This document shows, in pieces, positions 38,121 through 47,547 of a stretch of 64,000 nucleotides of DNA (within the stretch, counting starts at the first letter, position 1; the number at the start of each line of letters is the position of its first letter). The notes under the pieces are model-generated. The model was not told the origin of the DNA. It worked only from the letters and a program-made list of their open reading frames with translations, and did no database searches. Position numbers and translations under genes: made by a program. Source of the stretch: Halorubrum sp. CBA1229 (GTDB taxonomy: Archaea > Halobacteriota > Halobacteria > Halobacteriales > Haloferacaceae); the NCBI RefSeq assembly GCF_003721435.2, contig NZ_CP054585.1:1116001-1180000 (forward strand). The letters run 5' to 3'.

Positions 38121-38480
38121 GCGAACGCAGTGCCGTCGGCGCGTGCCTCCGAGCGGTCGCCATCGGCGACCGCGAGGAGCGCGTGCGAGGGAGTCGGTGG
38201 TCCGGAGCGAAGCGAAGGACCACCGACGAGGCTGGGGAGGCGTGAGGTGCTGTGCGGTTGCGGTCGGGTGGGACTCAAAGGGGCAGTCGCGAGGACGAAG
38301 GCGCGCGACGCAAGGACCGCAGGAACGAGTGAAACGAGTGACGAGGACCGCAGCGAGCGCACCGAGTCCTCGCGACTGGGGCTTTGGTGTTCACCGTCGA
38401 CCCGTCAGTAACTGCGTATCACCGAGCGGTTGGGGATTTGGAGTGGATCACCGCCGATCCAGTATCAACCGTTTATAACT
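38111..38480 (+). ncRNA. candidate structured RNA element, copy 2
   Basis: TATA-like CTTAAATAA at 38112-38120 is followed by GCCTCCGAGCGG at 38145. P1: 38153-38161 with 38165-38173. P2: 38193-38203 with 38217-38227 around the same 13-nt loop as copy 1 (one base different). The fixed core is identical in sequence to copy 1 at GAGGCTGGGGAGGCGTGAGG and GTGGGACTCAAAGGGGCAG. P3: 38285-38296 with 38366-38377. Then GGGGCTTTGG, one 54-nt module (TTTGG at 38383 and 38437) and TTTATAA at 38472, 35 nt on. Helix sequences differ from copy 1 but pairing is kept. Confidence 0.7.
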
Positions 38481-38571
38481 GATCGACCGTGCCGTTGCCA
38501 GCGGTGCCTCCGTATTCGACCGACTTCTCCGCATGTCGCAGATTTAAGACCGACGGCCGCAACCTCCGACC

Positions 38572-39501
38572 ATGGGATTCGACGAGATGGACGTCGACAC
38601 GATCTGGAAGAACGGGGAGTTCCTCGACTGGGAGGACGCGACGACCCACGTTCTGACCCACGCGCTCCACTACGGGAGCGGCGTGTTCGAAGGCGTCCGC
38701 TGTTACGACACGGAACAGGGCCCGGCGGTGTTCCGGTGGGAGGAGCACCTCGACCGGCTGTTCGACTCCGCGAAGATGTACGACATGGACATCGAGCACT
38801 CCCGCGAGGAGATCACCGAGGCCACCCTCGAACTCCTCGACCGGCAGGACCTCGACTCCGCGTACATCCGCCCGATCGCCTACTACGGCTACGACTCGCT
38901 CGGCGTCTCGCCGAAGGACTGCCCGACCGACCTCGTGCTCGCGGCGTGGCCGTGGGGCGCGTACCTCGGCGAGGAGGCCCTCGAAGAGGGCGTCGACGTG
39001 ATGGTCTCCTCGTGGCGGAAGCACGCCTCCTCGCAGGTGCCGACGAACGTCAAGACCACCGGCCTCTACGTCAACTCCATGCTCGCGGGCGAGGAGGCCC
39101 GCCGGAACGGCTACGTCGAGGCCATCGTCCTCAACAAGGAAGGGAACGTCGCCGAGGGGCCGGGCGAGAACGTCTTCATGGTGAACGACGGCGAGATCTA
39201 CACCACCGGGCCGGCCCAGTCGATCCTCGAGGGGATCACCCGCGACACCGTCATCGAACTGGCGGAGGAGCGCGGCTACGAGGTCCACGACGAGGCCGTC
39301 ATCTCGCGCGGGCAGCTGTACACCGCCGACGAGCTGTTCTTCACCGGCTCCGCGGCCGAGGTCACCCCGATCCGCTCCGTCGACGACACCGAGATCGGCG
39401 CCGGCACCCGCGGCCCGGTCACCGAGGAGCTGCAGAGCGCCTTCTTCGACCTGGTCGAGCGCCGGACGGACGACCACGACGAGTGGTTCACGTACCTGTA
39501 G
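38572..39501 (+). CDS. ilvE: branched-chain amino-acid transaminase
   Basis: 309 residues, fold type IV PLP enzyme. HALHYGSGVFEGVRCYDTEQ near the N-terminus, SAYIRPIAYYGYDSLG, the PLP-Lys region PTNVKTTGLYVNSMLAGEEA, then GYVEAIVLNKEGNVAEGPGE and the cofactor-phosphate loop GITRDTVIELA. It moves the amino group between glutamate and the 2-oxo acids of Leu, Ile and Val in the cytoplasm. The element at 38111-38480 ends about 90 bp upstream. Confidence 0.95.
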   Translation: MGFDEMDVDTIWKNGEFLDWEDATTHVLTHALHYGSGVFEGVRCYDTEQGPAVFRWEEHLDRLFDSAKMYDMDIEHSREEITEATLELLDRQDLDSAYIRPIAYYGYDSLGVSPKDCPTDLVLAAWPWGAYLGEEALEEGVDVMVSSWRKHASSQVPTNVKTTGLYVNSMLAGEEARRNGYVEAIVLNKEGNVAEGPGENVFMVNDGEIYTTGPAQSILEGITRDTVIELAEERGYEVHDEAVISRGQLYTADELFFTGSAAEVTPIRSVDDTEIGAGTRGPVTEELQSAFFDLVERRTDDHDEWFTYL

Positions 39502-39539
39502 CGAGCCCGCCGCGCCCCCGATCGACGAAGCTCGCCGGC

Positions 39540-39548
39540 GTCTTTTTT
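39540..39548 (+). terminator. T-rich terminator after ilvE
   Basis: GTCTTTTTTA about 40 bp after the stop codon is the kind of oligo-T stretch that ends archaeal transcripts. It lies in the convergent gap before the DUF502 gene. Confidence 0.5.
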
Positions 39549-39618
39549 AAATAGACTCTCGCAGCACTCCGAGCGAGGTCCTCGCGGCGCCCCGAGAGCG
39601 GCCCGCTCGCGCACCGCG

Positions 39619-40323
39619 TCAGTCGTTGCCGCCGTCCGCCGAGGGACGGTCCGTCTCTCCGGGCGTGCCGTCGGTGCGGACGCCGCCGACGCCGCCCGGC
39701 TCTCCCGCGGTCCCCTCGGGCGGGCGCTCCTCCTGCACGGGGACCTGGTGGGCCGACTCGGCGAAGCCGGCCGAGAGGACGCGGGTCATCCCCTCCTCGA
39801 CCGTCTCGCCGGTCTCCTCGATGCGCTCCGGCTCGACCTCGATGACGAAGCCGGTGGTGATGTTCGGCGCCGTCGGCATGAACAGGACGACCTTCCCGTC
39901 GCGGGTCTTCTTGCCGGTCCGGAACGCCGTCATGCGGATCCCCGGCCACGTCTCGATGTAGACGGGGCTCTGGAGCTCGTCCGTCCCGGAGACGGCCGTC
40001 TCGATCGCGAGCTTGGAGGCGTTGTACACCACGCGCAGCGCCGGGATCCGGTTGATCGCGCCGTCGACGGCGGACTCCGCCAGCCGGCCGAACGTCGTCC
40101 GCATGAAGTAGCCGACAGCGAGGACGACGGTGGCGAACACCGCGAGCGCGATGATCACGCGGGAGATCGGCTCCAGCGGGGCCGGGATGATCGCCGGCTG
40201 GAGCCCTTCGATGAGCGGGATCGAGGCGATGTACTGGTAGATCCACTGGAGGACTAAGAGGAGGACTAGGAGGGGCGCCAACACGATGAGCCCGCTGGCG
40301 AAGTCGCGTTTCCACGTGGACAT
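39619..40323 (-). CDS. DUF502 family membrane protein
   Basis: 234 residues. Two N-terminal membrane helices (GLIVLAPLLVLLLVLQWIYQ and VIIALAVFATVVLAVGYFM) are followed by the DUF502 domain: RIPALRVVYNASKLAIETAV, YIETWPGIRMTAFRTGKK, LFMPTAPNITTGFVIEVEPE. The C-terminal 55 residues are a disordered Pro/Gly/Glu tail. Function unknown; inner-membrane protein conserved in bacteria and Halobacteria. Confidence 0.88.
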   Translation of the reverse strand: MSTWKRDFASGLIVLAPLLVLLLVLQWIYQYIASIPLIEGLQPAIIPAPLEPISRVIIALAVFATVVLAVGYFMRTTFGRLAESAVDGAINRIPALRVVYNASKLAIETAVSGTDELQSPVYIETWPGIRMTAFRTGKKTRDGKVVLFMPTAPNITTGFVIEVEPERIEETGETVEEGMTRVLSAGFAESAHQVPVQEERPPEGTAGEPGGVGGVRTDGTPGETDRPSADGGND

Positions 40324-40451
40324 CTATCGAGTTGGTATGTGGCGGCGATCGTTAAGAGGGCTTCTACGCGTCGGGCGACCTCGGTGGCCCGTCGCCGGCG
40401 CGTGGGGGGTCGTCACCGGTCCGGACCGCGCGTCGCCACCGACGACCCCGG

Positions 40452-41291
40452 TCACCGGCCCGCGACCGCCCGGAGGGCGAACGTCAGGTTCTGTCTGCGC
40501 TCGCGGACGCGCCGGTAGAAGTACGAGAGCCACCGGTCGCCGTACGGCGCGTACTGGACCACGTCGACGCCCTGCGCGGCGAGGTCGCGCTGGGCGTCCT
40601 CCCGCACGCCCATCAGCATCTGGACCTCGTAGTCGGCGCCGCGGTCGGTCGCCAGCCGGTTCGCCAGCGAGATCATCGCCGGGTCGTGGCTGCCGACGGC
40701 GACCCCCCGGTCCCGGCGATCGAAGAGGAACCGGAGGTCCTCGCGGTACGCCTCGTCGACGCGCGACCGCTCCTGATACGCGATCGAGGCCGGCTCGTCG
40801 TACGCCCCCTTCACGAGCCGGATCTTCCCGGGGACGTCGACGAGGCGCTCGAGGTCGTCGCGGGTGCGCTTGAGGTTCGACTGGACGCACTGCCCGACGC
40901 TCCACGGGTACTCCGCGGCGATCGACTCGAACGCGTCGAGGGTGGCGTCGGTGGTGTCGGCGTCTTCCATGTCACACCAGACGAAGGCGTCGAGCTCGTG
41001 GGCGCGGGCGACGATCTCGCGGTAGTGCTCCTCGAACAGCTCCGGCGACACGTCGAGGCCGATCTGGGAGGGTTTCACCGAGACGCAGGCGTCGAGGCCG
41101 CTGTCGGCGATGTCGTCCAGCAGCCCGAGGTACGCGTCGACGTCGGCGCGGGCGTCGGCGGGGTCGTCGTAGTGCTCGCCGAGCAGGTTGACGGCGACGG
41201 CGATCCCGTCCTCGTTGGACGCTCGGACGTGGTCGAGGGCCACCGGGACGCTCTCGCCGGCGACGAACCGTCGCGCGATCGGAGGGATCAT
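40452..41291 (-). CDS. proline dehydrogenase
   Basis: 279 residues from the ATG at 41291. The FAD-barrel signature is visible: [91 protein letters not shown], and [20 protein letters not shown], whose Arg residues bind proline. It oxidises proline to pyrroline-5-carboxylate, feeding electrons to the membrane. A single-function PutA-like enzyme; no P5C dehydrogenase gene is adjacent. Confidence 0.9.
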   Translation of the reverse strand: MIPPIARRFVAGESVPVALDHVRASNEDGIAVAVNLLGEHYDDPADARADVDAYLGLLDDIADSGLDACVSVKPSQIGLDVSPELFEEHYREIVARAHELDAFVWCDMEDADTTDATLDAFESIAAEYPWSVGQCVQSNLKRTRDDLERLVDVPGKIRLVKGAYDEPASIAYQERSRVDEAYREDLRFLFDRRDRGVAVGSHDPAMISLANRLATDRGADYEVQMLMGVREDAQRDLAAQGVDVVQYAPYGDRWLSYFYRRVRERRQNLTFALRAVAGR

Positions 41292-41400
41292 ACCGGCGAT
41301 GAGGGTGGCAGAGACTTCACTGTTGTCGAAGCGGGCGGTCTCGGGGGTCGCCGGCGGGGCCGACCGCCGGGCGAGCCGGACAGCGAGCGAAACGGATCGT

Positions 41401-41410
41401 GGTTTATATC
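41401..41410 (+). promoter_or_regulatory. TATA box of carS
   Basis: GGTTTATATC lies 24-33 bp before the ATG at 41434, typical for a leaderless transcript. Confidence 0.65.
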
Positions 41411-41433
41411 CCCCCGACGGGAGTGGACCGCGT

Positions 41434-41976
41434 ATGATCGGTTCGCTCGTCGCGACGGCGTTCTGGGCGATGGTGCCCGCGTACGTGCCCAACAACGCCG
41501 CGGTGCTCGCCGGGGGCGGCCGCCCCATCGACGGCGGGCGCGAGTGGCGCGGAGCGCGGCTGCTCGGCGACGGGAAGACGTGGCGCGGCACGGCGGTCGG
41601 CACCCTCGTGGGCGTCGTCCTCGCGCTCGCGCTCAACGCGGTCAACGACCCCGCGAGCGCCGCCCTCGGCGTCGAGCTCCCGACGTTCGCGCTCCCCGCG
41701 GCGGTCGCGCTCGCGTTCGGCGCGATGTGCGGCGACATCGGCGCCTCCTTCCTCAAGCGCCGCTCCGGCCGCGAGCGCGGCGCCGCGTTCCCGGGGCTCG
41801 ACCAGCTCGACTTCGTCGTCGGCGCCCTGTTGGCCGTCTTCGTCGTCGACACCGACTGGGCGCTGGCGACGTTCACGCCGTCGGTCCTCGTCGTCGTCCT
41901 CGCGATGACGCCCGTCCTCCACGTGGTCACGAACGCCGGCGCCTACGCCCTCGGACTGAAGAACGAGCCGTGGTAG
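41434..41976 (+). CDS. carS: CDP-2,3-bis-(O-geranylgeranyl)-sn-glycerol synthase
   Basis: 180 residues, five or so membrane helices. [38 protein letters not shown] and [35 protein letters not shown] are the conserved DUF46/CarS motifs; the DQLDF segment is the CDP-alcohol transferase-like site. It activates unsaturated archaeol-type lipid precursors with CTP in the membrane. GGGP synthase at 48191 acts two steps earlier in the same pathway. Confidence 0.92.
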   Translation: MIGSLVATAFWAMVPAYVPNNAAVLAGGGRPIDGGREWRGARLLGDGKTWRGTAVGTLVGVVLALALNAVNDPASAALGVELPTFALPAAVALAFGAMCGDIGASFLKRRSGRERGAAFPGLDQLDFVVGALLAVFVVDTDWALATFTPSVLVVVLAMTPVLHVVTNAGAYALGLKNEPW

Positions 41977-42363
41977 GCGCGGGAACCGATACGATCGACG
42001 TCAGAACTACTCCGTGGTGACCGCGGGAGCCGGTTCGGTCACCGCCGGAACCGCCCCGCGGTGGCCGTGAGAAACGGTCGATCGCTGCGGGGACCGCCCC
42101 GCGGTGACCGGCCGACCGACGGTTGGTGTCGACGACAACTCGGCTGTCGCCTCCTGCCTCCTGTCGCCCGAGGTCTGATTCGACTGCTCGCCGCGTTATT
42201 TTGCGCCGTATCGTGTGACTCGGCCACAACCCACTCACGAATGCCGCAGGAGTGTGAGTTTCGTGACCTTTCAGACAGAACAACCGATCGTCCGTAGGTG
42301 AGATCGCTATTCGACGGGAACGGTGGGAAGATATTTATACTCGCGTGCCATTCATTAGCATGC
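41977..42363. other. 387-bp intergenic region
   Basis: It holds an inverted pair GGTGACCG/CGGTCACC (about 42013-42040), then two similar blocks ACCGCCCCGCGGTG (about 42048 and 42095), and finally the TATA box ATATTTATAC at 42331-42340 for the gene at 42364. No open frame with protein character was found. Confidence 0.4.
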
Positions 42364-42546
42364 ATGTCTAGTAGTGCACCCAGCTCGGACGACGATGTGC
42401 TCGACGAGTTCCTGTCCGATCGCGGCCACGAGACCGAGATCGTACGCTGGGAGCGGTCCTATAACAAGCTTCAGTGTCCAGAGTGTGGTGCACTCCACCC
42501 CGAGGGAACGGCGCGGTGTGACGTCTGCGACTGGCGCCCGACCTGA
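42364..42546 (+). CDS. HVO_0416-like zinc-finger protein
   Basis: 60 residues. VLDEFLSDRGHETEIVRWER and CPECGALHPEGTARCDVC form a helix and a one-zinc CxxC...CxxC ribbon. The pattern agrees with the conserved haloarchaeal HVO_0416 family of small zinc-finger proteins. A TATA box (ATATTTATAC, 42331-42340) supports a leaderless start at this ATG. Confidence 0.75.
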   Translation: MSSSAPSSDDDVLDEFLSDRGHETEIVRWERSYNKLQCPECGALHPEGTARCDVCDWRPT

Positions 42547-42634
42547 CGCCGACGACGGCGCACGGGCGGTTAGCTGTTTTCTTTCGATTACGTTTGGCGG
42601 CAGTATTATGTGTGATCAATCGATACAGTCGACT

Positions 42635-42793
42635 ATGCCGACCTGCCAGAACTGCGGCTCGTTCGTCACGACTGATTACGTTCGGGTGTTCACCCCGAAC
42701 GAGGTCGACCGTCCTCGCGTCTGCCCCGCCTGCGAGGACCTCGTCCGCGACGGCGCCGACGTCCGGGAAGCGCGCGCGACGCGCAGCAACTGA
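42635..42793 (+). CDS. DUF7563-like zinc-ribbon microprotein
   Basis: 52 residues from the ATG at 42635: CQNCGSFVTTDYVRVFTPNE and CPACEDLVRDGADVREARAT. An upstream in-frame ATG at 42608 coincides with the TATA-like TATTAT, so the second ATG is preferred. The family (DUF7563 by recollection) is single-zinc and widespread in Halobacteria; role unknown. Confidence 0.7.
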   Translation: MPTCQNCGSFVTTDYVRVFTPNEVDRPRVCPACEDLVRDGADVREARATRSN

Positions 42794-42900
42794 TCGGCCG
42801 AGGCATCGATCGAAGCGGGACCGCCGACCCGATCGGAGCGTTCCCTCCAGAGCGGCCCCGAGTCACCGCGTTTAAGGAGAACCGGGACCAGGGATAAATA

Positions 42901-44745
42901 ATGACCGAGCCCACGGTGACGCGACTGTTCGGCGGTCCGGGCAGCGGGAAGACCACGGCGCTACTCGACCGCGTCGAAGGGATCCTCGAAGACGACGACG
43001 CCGACGTCCGCGACGTGCTCGTCGTCTCGTACACGCGCGCGGCCGCCGCCGAGATCCGCGAGCGCCTCGCGGAGCGGCTCGACGTCTCCCCCCGCAGCCT
43101 CCAGGGGAACGTCAGCACCATGCACGCGAAGGCGTACGAGCTGCTCGACCTCTCCCGAGGCGACGTCGTGGGCGACGACGACAAGGAGGCGTTCTGCGAG
43201 GAGTACGGCATCGAGTTCGAGGACCAGCACGGCGGCGCCGGCCGCCGGACCGCCCGGTCGACGACGATCGGCAACAAGATCATCGCCACCTCACAGTGGC
43301 TCCAGCGCACCGAGCGCGACGTCGCCGACTGGTACGACGTCCCCTTCCAGTGGAACGTCGAGGAGGTCCGGCTGCCCCCCGAGGAGGACCCCAACGCCCA
43401 GCAGGGGAACAAGTACACCCCGACGTGGCCCTCCGACGACGACCGGATCGACATCCCGGAGACGATCCGCGCGTGGCGCGGCTACAAGGGCGACAACGAC
43501 CTCGTCGGCTTCGCCGACATGCTCGAACGGGTCGCGCAGCGCTCGCTCGTCCCCAACGTCGACTACCTGATCATCGACGAGTTCCAGGACATCACGACGC
43601 TGCAGTACAACGTCTTCGAGGAGTGGCGCCCGCACATGGAGAAGGTGCTCATCGCCGGCGACGACGACCAGGTCGTCTACGCGTGGCAGGGCGCCGACCC
43701 CGACCTCCTCCTCGATACCGACGTCGACGAGGACGTGGTGCTCCCGAACTCCTACCGGCTCCCCTCCGAGATCCTCAACGTCGTCAACGCGGAGATCCGC
43801 CACATCGACAAGCGCCAGGAGAAGGACCTCCACCCGCGCAAGGAGGGCGGCACCGTCGAGGCGATCCAGTCGCCGTCGATGATCGAGCTCGTCCGGAACG
43901 TCCGGTACACCGTCGAGGACGACGAGGGCGACATCATGTGCCTGTTCCGCGCCCGCTACCAGATGTTCGACTTCATCGACGAGTTCATCGACCACGGGAT
44001 CCCGTTCACGATGCTGACCGACGGCCGGATGTGGACCGACCGCGTGCAGGACTACGTCAGCGCCATCGAGAAGGCGGAGGCCGGCGACCCGGTGAACGGG
44101 CTGGAGGCCCGGCGCCTCGCCGACATGCTCCAGGACTCGGCGTTCGGGACCCACGACCGCGACGAGTTCTACGACTTCCTCGACGACCGCGAGGAGGCGG
44201 CCGACGCCGACGACGTCTCCCTGATCGAGGTGACGGCCGACGAGCTCGACGAGCACATTCCCTTTATGCCGGACACCGCGAGCGCCGACGACATGGTCCG
44301 GAAAGTGACGAGCTTCCAGCGGAAGTCGATGGGCGCGTACTTCGACGGCGACTACGAGGGGATGGACCCGACCCGCGTCCGCGTCGGCACCATCCACTCC
44401 GCGAAGGGCCGCGAGGCCGACCACGTGTTCGTCGCGACCGACCTCACCGAGAAGGTCGTCGAGCAGATGGCGGCCTCCATCGAGGACCCGACCGACGTCG
44501 ACGGCGTCGAGGAGTTCACGAAGGCGACGAGCCCCGTCCCCGTCCTCACCGACAACGAGCGCCGGGTGTTCTACGTCGGGATGTCCCGCGCCCGCGAGCG
44601 GCTCGTGATCATGGAGAGCCTGATAAGCGGCGCGCCGACGCTCCCGATCAGCGTCCTGCTGTTCAACGAGCTCCGCGACGAGACCCCCGAGGAGCTCGTC
44701 GAGGAGGCCCAGGCCGAGCTGGCGGTCCCCGAACCAGAGCCGTGA
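42901..44745 (+). CDS. UvrD/Rep-type superfamily I DNA helicase
   Basis: 614 residues. Motif I FGGPGSGKTTALLDRV (10-25), Ia VLVVSYTRAAAAEIRERL, II YLIIDEFQDITTLQY (about 222), III AGDDDQVVYAWQGADPDLLL, IV region LPNSYRLPSEI, V TIHSAKGREADHVFVATDLT, VI RRVFYVGMSRARERLVIM. All core helicase motifs are intact; the accessory 2B domain is reduced. Predicted 3'-to-5' DNA unwinding in repair or replication restart. Its stop overlaps the start of the M24 gene. Confidence 0.93.
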   Translation: MTEPTVTRLFGGPGSGKTTALLDRVEGILEDDDADVRDVLVVSYTRAAAAEIRERLAERLDVSPRSLQGNVSTMHAKAYELLDLSRGDVVGDDDKEAFCEEYGIEFEDQHGGAGRRTARSTTIGNKIIATSQWLQRTERDVADWYDVPFQWNVEEVRLPPEEDPNAQQGNKYTPTWPSDDDRIDIPETIRAWRGYKGDNDLVGFADMLERVAQRSLVPNVDYLIIDEFQDITTLQYNVFEEWRPHMEKVLIAGDDDQVVYAWQGADPDLLLDTDVDEDVVLPNSYRLPSEILNVVNAEIRHIDKRQEKDLHPRKEGGTVEAIQSPSMIELVRNVRYTVEDDEGDIMCLFRARYQMFDFIDEFIDHGIPFTMLTDGRMWTDRVQDYVSAIEKAEAGDPVNGLEARRLADMLQDSAFGTHDRDEFYDFLDDREEAADADDVSLIEVTADELDEHIPFMPDTASADDMVRKVTSFQRKSMGAYFDGDYEGMDPTRVRVGTIHSAKGREADHVFVATDLTEKVVEQMAASIEDPTDVDGVEEFTKATSPVPVLTDNERRVFYVGMSRARERLVIMESLISGAPTLPISVLLFNELRDETPEELVEEAQAELAVPEPEP

Positions 44746-46070
44746 GCGACGGGAGCGGCGACGGCGGGCTCGACGGGAGCGCCCCCTCCCTGCGCCACCT
44801 CCGGACCGATCTCACCCCGGTCGTCGAAGCGGTCGAGGCCGCCGACGCCGACGCGTTCGTCGCGGTCGGCGACCGCTTCGACGACGACCTGCGGTACCTC
44901 ACGCGCTTCGCCGGCCCCGACCGGGCGTACGCGCTGGTCGTGGTCCCGGCCAGCGACGGCGACGACGCGACCGGCCGCGCCGTCTGCTGTGCCCCCGCGC
45001 TGTTTGCCGAACAGGCCGAGCGAGAGTTCGTCGCGGGCGCACATGTCCGAAGCGGGGGTGAGAAGCACGCCGGCAGCGACCGCGACCGCGAATTCCACGA
45101 CGGCGTCGCCCGCGAGGTACGGACCGAGAACGTCGGCGACCACGCCGGGGAGCGCGCGGCCGCGACGGTCGCGGCGCTGCTCGGTGAGTCCGACAGCCAC
45201 GCCGACCCCGTGCTCCTCGTCCCGCCGTCGATCCCCCACGACGCCGCCGTCTACCTCGAGCGCGACGGCAACGAGCTCGCGTCGACGGACGCGGTGACGA
45301 CGGCGCGGGCCCGGAAGGCCGACGCCGAGCTCGACCGCCTCCGCCGCGTGCAACGCGCGACGGCGGCGGGGATGGCCCGCGCGGAGACCGTGCTGGCGGC
45401 GAGCGGGGTCGGCGAGGACGGGGCGGGGCGCCCGATCGTCCGCTGGGAGGGCGCACCCCTGACGACCGAGCGGCTCCGCCGCGAGGTGAACGCGGCCCTC
45501 GCCGCCCGAGGCGTCCGCGACGCCGGCGACACCGTGATCGGCGTCGGCCCGTCGGCCGCGGACCTCCACTTCGTCGGCGACGACCCGATCCGGCCGGGCG
45601 AGACGGTACTGCTGGACGTCTCGCCGCGCGGCCCGGACGGCTACCGCGGCGACATGACCCGGACGTTCGTCGTCGACGGCGACGGCGGGTGGGCGCGCCG
45701 GGCGTACGTCGCGGTCGAGGCCGCCCGCGAGGCCGCGCTCGCGGAGGTCGAACCGGGCGTGCCCGCCAAGACCGTCCACGGCGAGGCGGCCGCGGAGCTG
45801 GCCGCCTACGGGTTCGATCCGAACGCCGGCGAGGGAGAGACGGGATTCACGCACGGCGCTGGCCACGGCGTGGGCGTGAGCCTCCACGAGCCGCCGTCGC
45901 TGACGGGCGCCGGCGAGCTGCGGCCGGGCCACGTCGTGACGGTCGAACCCGGCGTCTACGACCCGGACGTCGGCGGCGTCCGCCTGGAGGACCTCGTCGT
46001 CGTCACCGACGACGGGTACGAGCTACTGGCGGAGTACCCGTTCGGGATCGTTCCCGAAGAGCGCGGGTGA
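44742..46070 (+). CDS. second M24 family metallopeptidase-like protein
   Basis: 442 residues from a GTG at 44742 overlapping the helicase TGA by 4 bp. The C-terminal pita-bread domain has metal-site residues in VLLDVSPRGPDGYRGDMTRT, THGAGHGVGVSLHEPPSL, VVTVEPGVYDP and GGVRLEDLVVV. The N-terminal half is longer and more diverged than in the M24 protein at 1135, with a disordered insert (GGEKHAGSDRDREFH). Probably an Xaa-Pro peptidase. Translational coupling to a helicase is unexpected and may simply reflect genome compaction. Confidence 0.85.
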   Translation: MSDGSGDGGLDGSAPSLRHLRTDLTPVVEAVEAADADAFVAVGDRFDDDLRYLTRFAGPDRAYALVVVPASDGDDATGRAVCCAPALFAEQAEREFVAGAHVRSGGEKHAGSDRDREFHDGVAREVRTENVGDHAGERAAATVAALLGESDSHADPVLLVPPSIPHDAAVYLERDGNELASTDAVTTARARKADAELDRLRRVQRATAAGMARAETVLAASGVGEDGAGRPIVRWEGAPLTTERLRREVNAALAARGVRDAGDTVIGVGPSAADLHFVGDDPIRPGETVLLDVSPRGPDGYRGDMTRTFVVDGDGGWARRAYVAVEAAREAALAEVEPGVPAKTVHGEAAAELAAYGFDPNAGEGETGFTHGAGHGVGVSLHEPPSLTGAGELRPGHVVTVEPGVYDPDVGGVRLEDLVVVTDDGYELLAEYPFGIVPEERG

Positions 46071-46142
46071 CCGGGAGATAGCTACGACCGCTGTTTGAGC
46101 TATCGGCGTCTCTTTTTGAGTACCGGTCGAAGGTCGACCCGC

Positions 46143-47132
46143 ATGCGATCCGAGCCCTCCACCGCAGTCGACGACAGCGACGAGCGCGAACCGATCGGAC
46201 GTATCGTGACGAAGGGAGTTCCGGCGGCCGCGGCACTCCTCGCGGCCGCGGTCGCGGTCGTCGGCGTCTCGCTCGCCGGAGCCGGCACCGTCGCCGCCGA
46301 CGGGACCGCCGATCTCGACGCGGACGTCGTCACCGTGAGCGAGGACGGAACCGCCAAGATTCCCGTCGAAACCGACGGTGCCGACGCGTTCGAGATCGCC
46401 GTCGGCGGTGAAGAGGAGGTCGGGTACGAGCTCCGCGCCACCGTGACGCCGGACGACGACGGCGTCACGACCCTCGTCTTCGACCACGCCGAGACGGGCG
46501 GGGACGGCGCCCCGCTGACGGCCGAGGGCGGCGCCGAAGTCGAGACCGACTACGAGACCTCCCTCAGCGGGGAGATCGCTCCCGGTAGCTACGACGCGGA
46601 GGTGCTCGTCGGCGGCGACACCGTCGACGTCGGTACCCTCGTCGTCGAAGACGCAACGGGCGGGGAGAGCGGAAGCGACGGAGACGACGCAGACGGAAGC
46701 GACGGGGGGTCGGCCGAGCCAGCCACCGTCACCGAGGCTGACGTCGAGGAGGCCGACCTCGTCGTCGAGCCGGCGGAGACCGAGGTGAGCGTTCCGGTGG
46801 AAGCCGACGACGGCGAGACCGTGAGCCTCCGGATCCGCTCGGACGGAGACGCGAGCCCGGCCTTCCTCATGACGGAGGAGACGACCGTCGAGAACGGGAC
46901 GGCGAGCGCGACGTTCGACCTGAGCCGGGCGGCCCACGGGGACCGCGCGACACTGACCGTCCGCGGGAACGAAGCCGTCAACGAGTCGGACTCCCGCGAG
47001 GTACTCGTCGTCGACGAGGAGATCGGCGTCGAGGGAAGCGGCGGCCTCGACGTCGAGACCCCCGGGTTCGGAGTCGTCGCCGGCGGACTCGCGGTTCTCG
47101 TCGTCGCGCTCGCCGCCCGGCGGCGGGAGTGA
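46143..47132 (+). CDS. secreted surface protein with PGF-CTERM anchor
   Basis: 329 residues from the ATG at 46143. A signal-like segment (AAAALLAAAVAVVGVSLAGAG), then two Val/Thr/Asp-rich beta domains of the BGTF-like surface type joined by a Gly/Ser/Asp linker. The C-terminus DVETPGFGVVAGGLAVLVVALAARRRE carries the PGF motif, a membrane helix and an Arg cluster. Archaeosortase ArtA should process it and attach lipid, placing it on the cell surface. Confidence 0.85.
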   Translation: MRSEPSTAVDDSDEREPIGRIVTKGVPAAAALLAAAVAVVGVSLAGAGTVAADGTADLDADVVTVSEDGTAKIPVETDGADAFEIAVGGEEEVGYELRATVTPDDDGVTTLVFDHAETGGDGAPLTAEGGAEVETDYETSLSGEIAPGSYDAEVLVGGDTVDVGTLVVEDATGGESGSDGDDADGSDGGSAEPATVTEADVEEADLVVEPAETEVSVPVEADDGETVSLRIRSDGDASPAFLMTEETTVENGTASATFDLSRAAHGDRATLTVRGNEAVNESDSREVLVVDEEIGVEGSGGLDVETPGFGVVAGGLAVLVVALAARRRE

Positions 47133-47147
47133 GGAGGCCGGACCGGG

Positions 47148-47420
47148 CTACTTCTCGATCGACTCCCCTTCGGAGCCGGCGGCGGCGTCGTCCTCTCGCC
47201 GGAGCTGTCGCGGGAGCAGCCCCGAGACCAGCCCGCGGAGGATCCGACCCGGATCGAGGAAGTACTGCGGGAGCACGACCATCGCGGCGGCGACGACGAG
47301 CAGCCCGGCGCCGAGCGCGACCTCGCCGGCGAACAGCCGGATGACGGCGTAGTTCGCGAGCGGCAGCGCGAACACGAGCGACGCCGCCAACCCGATCATG
47401 TCCATCAGCCCGAGATTCAT
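47148..47420 (-). CDS. DUF7533-like two-TM protein
   Basis: 90 residues. Two helices (MIGLAASLVFALPLANYAVI and LGAGLLVVAAAMVVLPQYFL) and a charged tail (GRILRGLVSGLLPRQLRRED). Small conserved haloarchaeal membrane protein (DUF7533 by recollection); function unknown. Confidence 0.65.
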   Translation of the reverse strand: MNLGLMDMIGLAASLVFALPLANYAVIRLFAGEVALGAGLLVVAAAMVVLPQYFLDPGRILRGLVSGLLPRQLRREDDAAAGSEGESIEK

Positions 47421-47547
47421 TAGGAGCGGATTGGCGCCCGGCGTTCAAAAGGGACGCGGCGGCGACCAACGGATACGGCGGCGACACTCGACCGAGGCTC
47501 CCGCCCGAACACCGAACCGATATGTGTCGCGCGCGCGCAGATCCGGT

